From the NCBI GenBank assembly GCA_949592205.1, contig CATIUR010000001.1, positions 73,141,559-73,205,558 on the forward strand: a stretch of 64,000 bases of DNA, read 5' to 3'. The DNA comes from Helichrysum umbraculigerum. Its lineage: Eukaryota > Streptophyta > Magnoliopsida > Asterales > Asteraceae. Numbering within the stretch: position 1 is the stretch's first letter; every line of letters starts with the position of its first letter. Positions 1 through 12,339 of the stretch are shown here, in pieces. A program made the translations under genes and the position numbers. Under the pieces are notes generated by a model that made no database searches, had not been told where the DNA came from, and saw nothing but the letters and a program-made list of their open reading frames with translations.

Positions 1-770
1 AACCCCTTAACTCTTCATAACCAATAGTTTAGAATAACATAGTTAAATAACCAGTACACATTTAGATGACACATTTAGGTTTAGGTGTTAAGAAAGGTCA
101 GAGTATCCTTAATGACAGTTTGTTACCTCATGCATGCACCCCGGAGTTATCTCCAGAGACTCACTATTCCGTAATAGGGTAGTTGAGCAAGGGTCACTGT
201 ACCGTCACAAGGGCAGTGTTGGGGGGTTGAGCAACCTGTTCTGATCAGAATCACCATAGCCTAGGTACTCAGTGACATACTAATTTAGAACCGGAACTAA
301 ATAAGTAGGGTCCTAGTGTTTACACCTAAGTTTATTTGTTTGTCAACTGAATGTGTCCCCATATAATCATCATCTCTGCACATACACTATCCTAAATCAT
401 GGTGAACCACGTCTTTGTTATCCTTAGGTGTTACATATGCTAGTCTCCCTTTACTTTTATGCTTTATAAGTTTTAGTAGTTTAACTAGATAGAAACCAAA
501 AACAATCACCTATCCACTTATTCAAACCCTAGCTTGAAAGTTAGTTTATCGGAACGAGCTCTGTTTCAATTCTACCGTCGTGAGGAACGACCCTGGATCA
601 TCCTTACCGCATACTCATATCAAGGTATTCGTTCCAGTACCAGTAGGTAGTACGGAGGTTTAGGCTCTCCCGACTATTATAAATTTAAAACTACCGCCTG
701 ACGCCGCGCCTAGTGGAAAGGTCTGCAACGATAGGAAGCAATTCCTGAACCGACCGCTGGGTGCGCGTCA
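1..770 (+). mobile_element. Element A, 5' LTR (3' part only)
   Basis: Matches 14811-15580 over exactly 770 bp with no indels and about 12 substitutions counted by eye (about 1.6%). It ends in GCGTCA, immediately before a primer-binding site, so this is the right end of the 5' LTR of element A; the rest lies left of the window. Using a grass substitution rate of 1.3e-8 per site per year, the insertion would be roughly 0.6 My old (inference). Confidence 0.93.
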
Positions 771-776
771 AGTTTT

Positions 777-794
777 TGGCGCCGCTGCCGGGGA
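777..794 (+). other. Element A primer-binding site (tRNA-Asp type)
   Basis: TGGCGCCGCTGCCGGGGA starts 6 nt after the LTR. It pairs with the 3' end of plant tRNA-Asp(GTC) with one mismatch. tRNA-Asp priming is typical of Athila-type Ty3-gypsy elements. Confidence 0.9.
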
Positions 795-955
795 CGGTAG
801 TACGATTCGGAGCCTGTTTAGATAAATTAGTTTTTAAGCTATCCCTTTTACGTTTTGCCCGTAGAATAGCGTAGTTATATTAGATTAGCTTAGCTTAGCT
901 TAGTTTAGATTTAAAACACTTCTCACCTCAAATATAATTCTTAAACCTTCTTCAA

Positions 956-1654
956 ATGTCGTCTTTACTGAATACTTGGGTAGACACAATAATAGATCAA
1001 TTGCAAAGTCTTGCTCAAATAATTCAAATTGGATGTAGGATATGCGGTGTTCCCCACTTTGACGGAGAATGTGAGGGACATACGATGTTAGCCATAGGAC
1101 ACTTAGATTCTCAATCAAACCCCTATAGCCCCACTCAACATCAATCTCAATCTTTATCATTCGAAGTCAACCCACACTCCACATCTAATACACTCAACAT
1201 AGACTTGCACTCAACTCTAAGCAGTGATCTAATTGAACCCGTTACCCAAGTAGTCGATGAGAATGTTGTTACGAGATTGGAGATGTCAACGGATAATGTC
1301 CCACCTCCATGCCTAGAGTACAACATTATCATTGACCAAAAGACCATAGGAAGCAAGGTGGGTTTTGCATCAGGGTTGCCCTACAAACCATCTCTCCACC
1401 ACATAATGACGTATACGTCATGGAGTGATATGGACACCTCTGACCAACCCATTCTGTCAACCCGACCCCAGGAGGTATTAGAAGTTGAGAGATTTGTTAT
1501 ACCTCCGGTAGAACAATTCCCTTACTTTGAATCATCTCCTCATATTGGACATCCCGTGACCTTAACTTTCCTTAAACTGTTAGGTATGTACCAATATTAC
1601 CACTTGTGTCTACTGATGGATGCAAGGAAGCCGCTAGGATTGCCTGATAAATAG
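956..1654 (+). CDS. Element A ORF1, 232 aa with Athila-type zinc knuckle
   Basis: This is the first ORF after the primer-binding site and is open for 232 codons. Near residues 27-40 it has Cys-X2-Cys-X3-His-X4-Cys (CRICGVPHFDGEC), the same spacing I associate with the zinc knuckle of Athila Gag proteins. The rest is Ser/Thr/Pro-rich and low in charge, with no matrix or capsid domain, protease or reverse transcriptase. A full Athila Gag is several hundred residues, so this is a stripped or rearranged relic that may still bind RNA. It ends 36 nt before a conserved hairpin module. Element B has no matching ORF here, so the two relatives carry different cargo. The zinc-knuckle call is fairly secure; function and current expression are unknown. 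Confidence 0.55.
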   Translation: MSSLLNTWVDTIIDQLQSLAQIIQIGCRICGVPHFDGECEGHTMLAIGHLDSQSNPYSPTQHQSQSLSFEVNPHSTSNTLNIDLHSTLSSDLIEPVTQVVDENVVTRLEMSTDNVPPPCLEYNIIIDQKTIGSKVGFASGLPYKPSLHHIMTYTSWSDMDTSDQPILSTRPQEVLEVERFVIPPVEQFPYFESSPHIGHPVTLTFLKLLGMYQYYHLCLLMDARKPLGLPDK

Positions 1655-1689
1655 TGTTAGAGTCAAGCTAGAGACTCGAACAAAAACAA

Positions 1690-2113
1690 GCGCTTCTCGG
1701 GAGGTAACCCGTGTCTAACATAGTTTTAGTAGTCATAATAGTAGTTAATTTAAGATAAGTCGTAAGCTAACCCAAATAAGTAGAGAATGATCCCTAAAAT
1801 GAATGTTCCAAGTCTTCTCTATTTTTATGAACAAAAAGGATGTTTTGCGAAATTACTTCATTGAATTTTTTGTCAAAACTTAAAACTTCATACTCCTACT
1901 TGTTTGAACGTTATTCTTAGTATCCCTTTCACTCACAAACATGGAAACTTATTAGAGTTATGAGCCTTAGTCATCTTACACACCCACTGACATGTTTCGA
2001 GCATTTGAGGTACTCACATATATTTGTGTGAACAAACATGAAATACTAATGCTTAATCTGATAAACATGATTTGTATGTCAATATGTGTATTATGCTCGA
2101 ACTCGTTTAAAAA
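1690..2113 (+). other. Element A post-ORF structural module, copy 1
   Basis: Contains GCGCTTCTCGGGAGGTAACC at 1690-1709 (short hairpin CGGG/CCCG) and, about 300 bp later, the arms CGAGCAT (1998-2004) and ATGCTCG (2093-2099), which can pair. The same two-part module recurs at 3086-3370 and, in element B, at 34619-34890, each time shortly after an ORF. Conservation of the arms while the loops differ suggests RNA structure. Confidence 0.6.
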
Positions 2114-3085
2114 TGTGTTCTTTGGATATCTCTATACTTGGCTACTTGATTCAACTGATAATACTGGTATTTCCATATCTGATGTTTGTGCTGCGGTGAA
2201 ATTATAGGCAACTAACACTTGTAGTGTGCGATTAGACTCTAAGTCATACACTGGTTTGTTTCATCTTCAAAGCATTCACTTTGATAGGTCATTCGCAAAC
2301 CAGTGAATCTATGATTTGGAGAATAATCACTTGTTTGTTAGATCACGTTTATTTGTTCTACTTGTTCAAATGCCAAACAAACAGGGATTGCCGCCTATGG
2401 GTAAAGAATCTTTGAGAATAATGGAAAGGCAACAAGGGGATCTTGTAGTTCATTAAATTTGGAAATCTTTGGAGCATTGCTTTGAAGGGAGAAGAGATAC
2501 CTCTTTCAGACACATAAATGATTTCTAGTTGTCTATGACTAGTTCATTAAGTAGATCAGCTCAACATTCACAACATTCACAACATGTACCCATATCCTAG
2601 AGCTAAACCTTAGCACATCCTTGATTGCTAGCATAGTTTTGTATGGAACCCCAAAACATCATCCGTCATCACAATAGCCACCCACATTCACCCATCCATC
2701 CACCCATTCAGACTTATCACCACCACCATCAGGAACCATTCATCTGCTATAGTAATGTCACCGCCTACAAGTATACACAGAAACATCTCAGAGATATAGG
2801 CTGACGTAGGAATGGCTAACAAAGGATTAGATATGGGATTGATCTCTGCTGATAAGAACAACAATCAGATTCATTGCATCAGTTGTCATCAAAGATCTCG
2901 GGCGATAGAGATTTATGGTCATTGGATTCAGCACTTTCAGATCATTAGAGAGTCATTTACATCATCATCTCTTAATGATTAGGATCCTCGTCCAGTTATC
3001 TCTATCCAACATTCGTGTTTCAAGGTTGACTATGCTTTTGTCCGGAAAATGACATCACTTCACATTATTTTCTATCGTTTTGGAA
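2114..3085 (+). other. Element A unassigned interior between module copies
   Basis: No ORF over about 60 codons and no family I recognise. Its place between the two modules suggests a decayed second cargo ORF. It has no counterpart in element B. Confidence 0.4.
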
Positions 3086-3370
3086 GTCGAGCTCTCGACT
3101 ATAACAGCAGCGCTGCTCGGGAGGCAACCCGTGGAATAAGACGTGTTGAGAGAAAGTGTCAACAAGTGAAGAAAATCTCCGACTATCCTTCACACTTGGA
3201 CGTACCAGAAATACTTTATGAAAACTTCTGCAGATTTACAACTCATTTGCAAATAAATCACTGTCTCAGAAAATAGGAAATAACTTTGAAAACTGATAAT
3301 TCATGTGTTTCGAGCATTTGAGGTTCTTGCATACTACTTTTATGCATTATGCTCGAACTCGTTTACAAAA
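3086..3370 (+). other. Element A post-ORF structural module, copy 2
   Basis: Begins with the stem-forming GTCGAGCTCTCGAC, then GGGAGGCAACCCG near 3119-3131, then CGAGCAT (3311-3317) and ATGCTCG (3350-3356). It is colinear with B 34619-34890 at high identity, so this is the start of the 3' noncoding region shared by A and B. Confidence 0.65.
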
Positions 3371-4902
3371 CAGATGTTTTATAAAACTGATTTGTAATAG
3401 AAAACATCTTTTCAAATTCTGAGAAAGTGATTTCTCTTTCCATTTGCATAAAAATTGAGTTTGAAAAAGGCTACGTCCAACGTGTTCACACCTACGAGAT
3501 TGATTCATAAGAGAATGATGAATGAATAAACCAATAGCAAGATGCTTGAAGCCGAGCCGATCTTCATGGATGCAAAAAAAAAGATCTTGGCAACGTCTCT
3601 TTTCAGCTAATTCAGACTCTCAGCTTCAGTGCAGCTCGCTATCTGGGGAGTGTCTTAACCCTTTACCCTCTTTTGTTTATGATTCTGTATATTATTTGCC
3701 TTGTTAAGTTTGTTAAAGTAGTCTATACTCTATCCTAAGCTTATTACTAAGTGTGGGATTCCAACCCAAAACAAACACTTGAGAAACATTTTCTTACATG
3801 TTTAAACTCTAAGTGTGGGATTCTACTTTCAGTAAATCTCAACTCAAGAGAACATTAGGGACAATGTTCCTCTAAGTGTGGGATAGCAGGTATAGAATAC
3901 CTTGGTTAGTTTTTTATGATTTTTATTGTCTGAAATAGCAAACTCAGAAAATGTTCATCAAATTTTTCAAAATTTTTCAAGAAAACTAAAAAGTATGAGC
4001 TAAATCATCTGATTAACTATGCTATTTTTGAGTCATAATGTCTTTGGAGAGGAGCTATTTTCAAATATGAGTAAAATATTTTGGAATCTAGGGAAAACAA
4101 GGTAGAAATTTCTTAAGCAAGAAATGATAATCTAATAGGAAGCATGACGAAGCACATACAACCCTAATTGCAGTGAGGTATCTTAAGCCTGAAAGCATTC
4201 ATCTTTAATGCTTCACTATTCATTTCTTGTGTGTGCCGATGCATGTATCTCTGAATTAGAACTTGCTCTTGACATACGCTTCGAGACCACATTGGTGTGT
4301 ACCGTACGCGGTATAGGTGCAATTAGATGACCTTGACATTCCCTAGGAATTAAACCACTTTTTACATATCTCTTGAAGCCCAAAACCCTTCCGATACTCA
4401 TTTTTAGTATCGATGATCCGCCTAGTAAACCCTGTTGAGCCTAAACCTTTCGTTTCATAAAACCCTCATCATTAAACCCTACTTCCCAAAATATCCCCAA
4501 AACTTATCTTAGAATTTCTGAGGTTATAAGGAACATCTTTTAGAATATTCGCTTCACTTATCCTACCACTTTCGTGTTCTCCAAAAGATTATCTCTCTTG
4601 AGAATCCCGGGTGCGTAAAATTGGCACCATGAAAATACTCGAAATGTTCAAGATAAAGGATTTATGAAAGAATCAAAAGAAAAATATCCTTGGAAATTCT
4701 CTGGCAAAGAAGTTCTGAAGAAGAAAAAAAAGAAAATAGAAAAATAGAAAAAAAGCAGGAAAAGAAAATAGAAGAGAAAAGAAAAAACAGAAAAGAAAAG
4801 AAAAATAGTTCCGCAAGAATAAAGCTAAGTCCTTCAAAGTATCATTCTCGCAAGAAGAATATGATAGAAGATCGATAGCTATCTCCTTTCCGTTCTAGAA
4901 TA
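3371..4902 (+). other. Element A 3' noncoding region, first part
   Basis: Colinear with B 34891-36417. Holds three copies of CTAAGTGTGGGA (3747, 3809, 3872), identical to the polypurine motif next to the 3' LTR. Around 4690-4870 is an A/G-rich tract that gives a spurious Lys/Glu ORF. The region stops where element C is inserted and resumes at 12340. Confidence 0.75.
3747..3883 (+). repeat. Three internal polypurine-tract-like motifs (element A)
   Basis: CTAAGTGTGGGA occurs at 3747-3758, 3809-3820 and 3872-3883, and a fourth time at the true LTR border (12827-12838). Element B has the same four at 35275, 35337, 35400 and 36909. Confidence 0.8.
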
Positions 4903-4907
4903 AAGTT
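4903..4907 (+). other. Target-site duplication of element C (left)
   Basis: AAGTT directly precedes the 5' LTR of C and recurs at 12335-12339. The empty site is visible in element B, where ATAAAGTT runs straight into GTTCATGATC near 36415. Confidence 0.95.
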
Positions 4908-5828
4908 TGTAACACCCCGCAAATTTAAACACTATTATTAACGCTAAACATTTGCATTATTAGGCTAATTCCCTACTAGAGTGAATTCACAACGCATTTT
5001 AGAGGTAAGTCTAGCAAAGCCCAACTAGATAATACGCATAGTATTACGTATTCGTAATTACTTGTAATTACGTACTGAACGATTATACGACTATTGGTGA
5101 ACAAAAATATTTAATAAAACGAAATCGTTAAATAACGTCGTAAACAATTAAATATTATGTCGATAATATTTACATATCATTTTATAACGCAAAACGTTAA
5201 CTTGTATAACTAAAATAAAACAAAGTTTGAAATTTATAAAATTAATTAATTTGGTTTCATAAAAAGATCCTAGTTAAAAATATAATGAAATGGGTCATTA
5301 AAAATATATTAGTTAAAATAAAGTAACATTTAACAATCGGGTAAACAAACACGGAGTGCAAACACAGGAGGCGAAAAAGGGACAAAACCCCTTCCACCTC
5401 TTAATTTTCTTTCATTTTTCTTTCATCTCACTTCTCTCTCTACCCTCTTTTTCTCTCAACTCTCTCTCTCTCTTTCACCACCACCTACCAAAAACCACCA
5501 CAAACACCACCAAAACTACCGCTAAACGGCATCAAATCGCAAAACCCTTTTAGGAAAAACGATCACCACAACGAGAACTACACATCTATCTTTTCGGATT
5601 TCAAATCCGACCACTCGTAAGTTTCCGACAAATCCCGCAAATCTTTAGATTTCGAAGTTTTCGTGTTTATAATACTTAATATACCATGTATTAGTGTTAC
5701 AATAACTTATTATGTCCAAAAACATCATTAAAAACGCTTTAAAAGTCGAAATTTGCATAAAAATCGCTGAACAGCCAGTTTCGCGAGCCGAGATTCAAAC
5801 CTGACGAATTTCGCGAGTCGAGATTTGG

Positions 5829-5990
5829 ACTTGCGGGTCGACTTAACTTGCGAGTCGACTTGACTTGCGAGTCGACTTAACTTGCGAGTCGACTTGACTT
5901 GCGGGTCGACTTGACTTGCAGGTCGACTTGACTTGCGGGTCCATTTGACTTGCGGGTCCACTTGACTTGCGGGTCCACTTGCGAGTTGAC
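5829..5990 (+). repeat. 18-bp tandem array in C LTR
   Basis: About nine copies of ACTTGCGGGTCGACTTGA with drift, repeated in the 3' LTR at 10351-10512. The period is divisible by three, so the antisense strand stays open as a spurious repetitive ORF. Confidence 0.9.
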
Positions 5991-6833
5991 TTTTTGACTG
6001 CGAGTTGACTTTTCGGAAAAGTGCATTTTTGATCCTAAACGATGAATTTTGACACATTCGGACATATGTACATATATATATGTATACTTTCGGATAAAAT
6101 AACTATAAATTTAAGGATACTTTCACGCTAATCATTAAACATCTTCAAGAACCAAACCTTTATGATATAACTCGCACATGAAACACATATACTTTGGGTA
6201 GTATACAATACGATAAATATAATAATAATACTTTGAATTATTATTACGAAAACTCACCAACGAGCCGTACATATTTTCCAAAACACAAACGTATAAACCA
6301 ACACTTTGGACATAACTTAGTTGTACAAACACTAGCATGGATGATTAGTTTGGACATCCACATACTTATTAAATCTCATACGTTTAGGACGTTAGGAGAT
6401 TTCGGACTGTACTTGGGCTTAGGTTTGCTAGCACTCGCACAACTACTTAACTCAACAGGTGAGTTCACAGCCCCTACTTTTACTGTTTTAACTGCTTTGA
6501 ACAGGGGTGGAAAACATAGTCAAACACTTTTATACAAACATGGTCGTATACTATTTTACTCAAACAAGTGGAGTACATTGAACTGGTAAACTGATAAACA
6601 AACTGACGATTACAACATAATATGTAACACTGCCCGCACGTGGTCCAGGTACGGGTCTTATGGGGGAGTTACATAATACTTTCAAACTACCAACGCTGTA
6701 AACACATAAACATGTTTTGAGAAGGCTGGAGGATAACCAGCAACACTTTATATAACGGACTGGGTAACTAAAAAGTCCCTACTGACATGGGCACTAGATC
6801 CCACTAACATGGATCTACTATCGTTAGTACACT

Positions 6834-6961
6834 ACTAAAAAGTCCCTACTGACATGGGCAACGTTACTAAAAAGTCCCTACTGACATGGGCAACGTTACT
6901 AAAAAGTCCCTACTGACATGGGCAACGTTACTAAAAAGTCCCTACTGACATGGGCAACGTT
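6834..6961 (+). repeat. 32-bp tandem array in C LTR
   Basis: Four near-perfect 32-bp units with core AAAAAGTCCCTACTGACATG, inside a looser array from about 6763 to 7110. The 3' LTR copy is at 11358-11485. Confidence 0.9.
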
Positions 6962-7782
6962 ACTGAAAAGTCCCTACTTACATGGGCAACAAACTATTGA
7001 AAAGTCCCTTCTGACATGGGCACTAGATCCTGCGAACATGGGTCTACTATTGTTATTAAACTGATGAAAAGTCCCTACTGACATGGGCACAATATCCTTC
7101 TGACATGGATCCAACTGAACAACTATTAGGATACTGACATTCCTACGAACAACTATTAGGATACTTACATTCCTACATAAACTAATAGGATACTGATTTC
7201 CTACAACTACTAGGATACGAACTTTCCTACAAACAACTATATGGAAACGTATTTGGTTTTACAAACTGACATTTTGGGTAACATCCCACAAAACGTATAC
7301 TTTGGACAACAAGTTTCCAAACTTTATTTGAAACTGATAACAACAACTAATTGGTGTATACCTTGAGACACCAACTATTGCAACAAACATGAAACCTGTG
7401 AATTCACTCAACCTAGTTGTTGACTTTTACTATGTTTTTCAGGGAATTAGTTGCGCATGTAAGAATCGCCAACACACATGGAGAATTAGGCGACCCGTGA
7501 AGTTTAGGATGCCAACTTTTGGAAACACATGGATTTCTTTAGTATAACTGAATTGTTTTAGTCATATTTCAGAAATCTACTTTTGTAAACTTGATAACTT
7601 GTACATTTGTACGATTCGATGAATCGTAAAACTTTGTAACTAAAACTTTTGGCATCTTAATATTATGTTCTGTTGTAATCATATGCTCTGATACGTATGC
7701 ATGTACTGTGTAATTGTGACATCCCCTAACTTAACTAATGCTTCCGCTAAACACAATTAACGAATTTGGGGGTGTTACAGAT

Positions 7783-7794
7783 TGGTATTAGAGC
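7783..7794 (+). other. Element C primer-binding site (tRNA-iMet type)
   Basis: TGGTATTAGAGC lies 4 bp after the LTR end. It matches the usual TGGTATCAGAGC with one C-to-T change. Confidence 0.85.
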
Positions 7795-9396
7795 CAATGG
7801 TTATAGCGAACTAGGAAACTTTAGGTGACTTAGAGACCTAGAGACCTAGACTATAGCCTTGGCTAGAACGCACGTGCATACACGCATTTACATACCTCTA
7901 AACTATCGTTACGATACCTCGATACGCGTGAACTATTCACCACATTCGACTCGTTCATTGTACTTCGATCTCATGTGAACCGGATCGTGTCAAGCGATTG
8001 ATGAAAAGAAGTATGTATTTAGCATCATATAATGACGCCTGGCCAACGTGATTATATTATACTAAGTACATATGGGTGTTTCATAGTCGTAAGATACATG
8101 ATGGGGATTCGACAACTTTTCTTGATACTCGAAAAACTGAAAACATGTGAACCTTCATTCTTCACATTTTCTACTTTAGCGTTGACAACTATTCGGTCAC
8201 GTTTGACAACTATTCGGTCGAGTTGACTACTCTGCGAACAAACTCTTGCTCTCTAACGATCGAACGAAATTGTACTAAACGTTTAACGAATGGAACCGAC
8301 GACTCACCAACCGGATAGACGGGTGGGAAACAAACAGAGATCGTATATACATCGGAGATTTAAGAGCCTTTCAGGTACTATGCGAACGAAACATAGCTAT
8401 GTACTACTACCAGATAATCGAGACGGAGTCTCACACAATCACTCGGGTGATCGTACCTAACCTTGCAAAACGAAACACGAGTAGCAAACTTTATCGAAAA
8501 AAAAAAAAAAAAAAACCTATGAACCTATGAACTATATTTGAAATGTTTATTTCACAAACAACTATACTGGAAGATTTTCCTACTAAATAATTACCAGAAT
8601 GATTTTTCTAAACGAACACGAATTGATAAATCACATCAAACAACATGTCAGACTTTTGACAAAGTTTTCTAACGAAATATCTAAACGAAGAGTTTTTCAA
8701 ACGATTTACACGGGACAAGGTTTAACCACGTATACCCAACGTAAATTTTCTCATTGATCACGAATTGATCACTATTTAACTGAATGTCAACGATTTACAC
8801 AAATTTGTTTATAATTAAACAACGAACGATTTACAATCAAACTTATCTACTGGGTCCAAACAAACGTTTTGTCATGATTTGACCGCAACCGGGACAACAA
8901 ACTGAACATTTCGAACCGTCAACTGTTTTGACAACTGTTTATCATTTTGAACTACAACCGTAACGTTTATGCACCGACAACGCCTGGACGTGCGTACAAT
9001 TCTCAGAACAAGGGATACACGACAAGATTTCCTACGTCGACATCAATACGTCTTAGTCAACTTAGACTACGTTTTAACGATGTACTATTCGAACGTCGAT
9101 TCGAACTCAACGCTTGGTAAACTTTAACCACGAAACGAAACACACAACTTATTGAATTATGCCGCGAGCATACTTAAACTGTTTGAACTTTCATGGCAAC
9201 TTAGAACGCCACATAAACTACTACTACTGCCGGAACATACTAAACTATACCGCGAGTATACTAAATCGTTAAAACTTTTCTGGAAACAATTGAGCGCCAC
9301 GCAAATTGGTATTATTATTAACGACATGACTTATGGGAGAACATACGCCGCGGGCGATCCGACTTGACTTTAAATCTCGGGACGAGATTTCTCTAA
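7795..9396 (+). other. Element C noncoding interior
   Basis: No ORF above about 71 codons and no retroelement motif. A 19-bp A-run sits at about 8499-8517. It replaces the roughly 5 kb of gag-pol an autonomous Tekay element would have. Confidence 0.8.
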
Positions 9397-9407
9397 CATG
9401 GGGAGAA
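9397..9407 (+). other. Element C polypurine tract
   Basis: CATGGGGAGAA directly abuts the 3' LTR start TGTAACACC at 9408. Confidence 0.85.
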
Positions 9408-12334
9408 TGTAACACCCCGCAAATTTAAACACTATTATTAACGCTAAACATTTGCATTATTAGGCTAATTCCCTATTTGAGTGAATTCACAACGCATTTT
9501 AGAGGTAAGTCTAGCAAAGCCCAACTAGATAATACGCATAGTATTACGTATTCGTAATTAGTTGTAATTACGTACTGAACGATCTGAAAACAAACGCGAC
9601 AAAAATATACGACTGTTGGTGAACAAAAATATTTAATAAAACGAAATCGTTAAATAACGTCGTAAACAATTAAATATTATGTCGATAATATTTACATATC
9701 ATTTTATAACGCAAAACGTTAACTTGTATAACTAAAATAAAACAAAGTTTGAAATTTATAAAATTAATTAATTTGGTTTCATAAAAAGATCCTAGTTAAA
9801 AATATAATGAAATGGGTCATTAAAAATATATTAGTTAAAATAAAGTAACATTTAACAATCAGGTAAACAAACACGGAGTGCAAACACAGGAGGCGAAAAA
9901 GGGACAAAACCCCTTCCACCTCCTAATTTTCTTTCATTTTTCTTTCATCTCACTTCTCTCTCTACCCTCTTTTTCTCTCAACTCTCTCTCTCTCTTTCAC
10001 CACCACCTACCAAAAACCACCACAAACACCACCAAAACTACCGCTAAACGGCATCAAATCGGAAAACCCTTTTAGGAAAAACGATCACCACAATGAGAAC
10101 TACACATCTATCTTTTCGGATTTCAAATCCGACCACTCGTAAGTTTCCGACAAATCCCGCAAATCTTTAGATTTCGAAGTTTTCGTGTTTATAATACTTA
10201 ATATACCATGTATTAGTGTTACAATAACTTATTATGTCCAAAAACATCATTAAAAACGCTTTAAAAGTCGAAATTTGCATAAAAATCGCTGAACAGCCAG
10301 TTTCGCGAGCCGAGATTCAAACCTGACGAATTTCGCGAGTCGAGATTTGGACTTGCGGGTCGACTTAACTTGCGAGTCGACTTGACTTGCGAGTCGACTT
10401 AACTTGCGAGTCGACTTGACTTGCGGGTCGACTTGACTTGCAGGTCGACTTGACTTGCGGGTCCACTTGACTTGCGGGTCCACTTGACTTGCGGGTCCAC
10501 TTGCGAGTTGACTTTTTGACTGCGAGTTGACTTTTCGGAAAAGTGCATTTTTGATCCTAAACGATGAATTTTGACACATTCGGACATATGTACATATATA
10601 TATATGTATACTTTCGGATAAAATAACTATAAATTTAAGGATACTTTCACGCTAATCATTAAACATCTTCAAGAACCAAACCTTTATGATATAACTCGCA
10701 CATGAAACACATATACTTTGGGTAGTATACAATACGATAAATATAATAATAATACTTTGAATTATTATTACGAAAACTCACCAACGAGCCGTACATATTT
10801 TCCAAAACACAAACGTATAAACCAACACTTTGGACATAACTTAGTTGTACAAACACTAGCATGGATGATTAGTTTAGACATCCACATACTTATTAAATCT
10901 CATACGTTTAGGACGTTAGGAGATTTCGGACTGTACTTGGGCTTAGGTTTGCTAGCACTCGCACAACTACTTAACTCAACCGGTGAGTTCACAGCCCCTA
11001 CTTTTACTGTTTTAACTGCTTTGAACAGGGGTGGAAAACATAGTCAAACACTTTTATACAAACATGGTCGTATACTATTTTACTCAAACAAGTGGAGTAC
11101 ATTGAACTGGTAAACTGATAAACAAACTGACGATTACAACATAATATGTAACACTGCCCGCACGTGGTCCAGGTACGGGTCTTATGGGGGAGTTACATAA
11201 TACTTTCATACTACCAACGCTGTAAACACATAAACATGTTTTGAGAACGCTGGAGGATAACCAGCAACACTTTATATAACGGACTGGGTAACTAAAAAGT
11301 CCCTACTGACATGGGCACTAGATCCCACTAACATGGATCTACTATCGTTAGTACACTACTAAAAAGTCCCTATTGACATGGGCAACGTTACTAAAAAGTC
11401 CCTACTGACATGGGCAACGTTACTAAAAAGTCCCTACTGACATGGGCAACGTTACTAAAAAGTCCCTACTGACATGGGCAACGTTACTGAAAAGTCCCTA
11501 CTTACATGGGCAACAAACTATTGAAAAGTCCCTTCTGACATGGGCACTAGATCCTGCGAACATGGGTCTACTATTGTTATTAAACTGATGAAAAGTCCCT
11601 ACTGACATGGGCACAATATCCTTCTGACATGGATCCAACTGAACAACTATTAGGATACTGACATTCCTACGAACAACTATTAGGATACTTACATTCCTAC
11701 GAAACAGCGAATAGGATACTTACATTCCTACATAAACTAATAGGATACTGATTTCCTACAACTACTAGGATACGAACTTTCCTACAAACAACTATATGGA
11801 AACGTATTTGGTTTTACAAACTGACATTTTGGGTAACATCCCACAAAACGTATACTTTGGACAACAAGTTTCCAAACTTTATTTGAAACTGATAACAACA
11901 ACTAATTGGTGTATACCTTGAGACACCAACTATTGCAACAAACATGAAACCTGTGAATTCACTCAACCTAGTTGTTGACTTTTACTATGTTTTTCAGGGA
12001 ATTAGCTGCGCATGTAAGAATCGCCAACACACATGGAGAATTAGGCGACCCGTGAAGTTTAGGATGCCAACTTTTGGAAACACATGGATTTCTTTAGTAT
12101 AACTGAATTGTTTTAGTCATATTTCAGAAATCTACTTTTGTAAACTTGATAACTTGTACATTTGTACGATTCGATAAATCGTAAAACTTTGTAACTAAAA
12201 CTTTTGGCATCTTATCATTATGTTCTGTTGTAATCATATGCTCTGATACGTATGCATGTACTGTGTAATTGTGACATCCCCTAACTTAACTAATGCTTCC
12301 GCTAAACACAATTAACGAATTTGGGGGTGTTACA
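9408..12334 (+). mobile_element. Element C 3' LTR
   Basis: 2927 bp. The length difference from the 5' LTR is fully explained by three indels: 22 bp after about 9584, a TA step in the TATATA run, and one extra 31-bp unit near 11701. Right duplication AAGTT at 12335-12339. Confidence 0.93.
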
Positions 12335-12339
12335 AAGTT

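Larger units (their letters stand above)
4908..7779 (+). mobile_element. Element C 5' LTR
   Basis: 2872 bp, TGTAACACCCCG...GGTGTTACA. Holds a C/T-rich tract at 5395-5530, a splice-donor-like GTAAGTTTCCGACAAA at 5617, an 18-bp tandem array (5829-5990), a CAGGTGAGT box near 6456 and a 32-bp tandem array (6834-6961). The 131-codon ORF at 6194-6589 is not counted as a gene. Confidence 0.93.
4908..12334 (+). mobile_element. Element C: non-autonomous Tekay-like LTR element nested in A
   Basis: Complete element of 7427 bp with AAGTT duplications, two long LTRs, a tRNA-iMet-type primer-binding site and a polypurine tract. The interior (7780-9407) is only about 1.6 kb and has no gag or pol. Its last bases (AATCTCGGGACGAGATTT, then GGGGAGAA) resemble the end of Tekay/Del chromoviruses, so C looks like a large deletion derivative mobilised in trans. 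LTRs differ by about 18 substitutions plus indels of 22, 2 and 31 bp (about 0.6%), less than those of its host A. Confidence 0.93.

Noticed and set aside
1992..2207. 71-codon ORF in element A
   Set aside because: Overlaps the conserved stem module, which explains the sequence better.
4690..4878. Lys/Glu-rich 62-codon ORF
   Set aside because: A/G-rich low-complexity tract in the noncoding 3' region; the matching stretch of B is not kept open.
5728..6065. Antisense ORFs rich in SQVD/STRKS repeats in the C LTR (also 10250-10587)
   Set aside because: Product of an 18-bp tandem array whose period is a multiple of three; no start context and antisense to the LTR.
6194..6589. 131-codon ORF present in both C LTRs
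   Set aside because: Identical only because the LTRs are recent copies; homologous regions in I, D, J and K are not open in the same frame.
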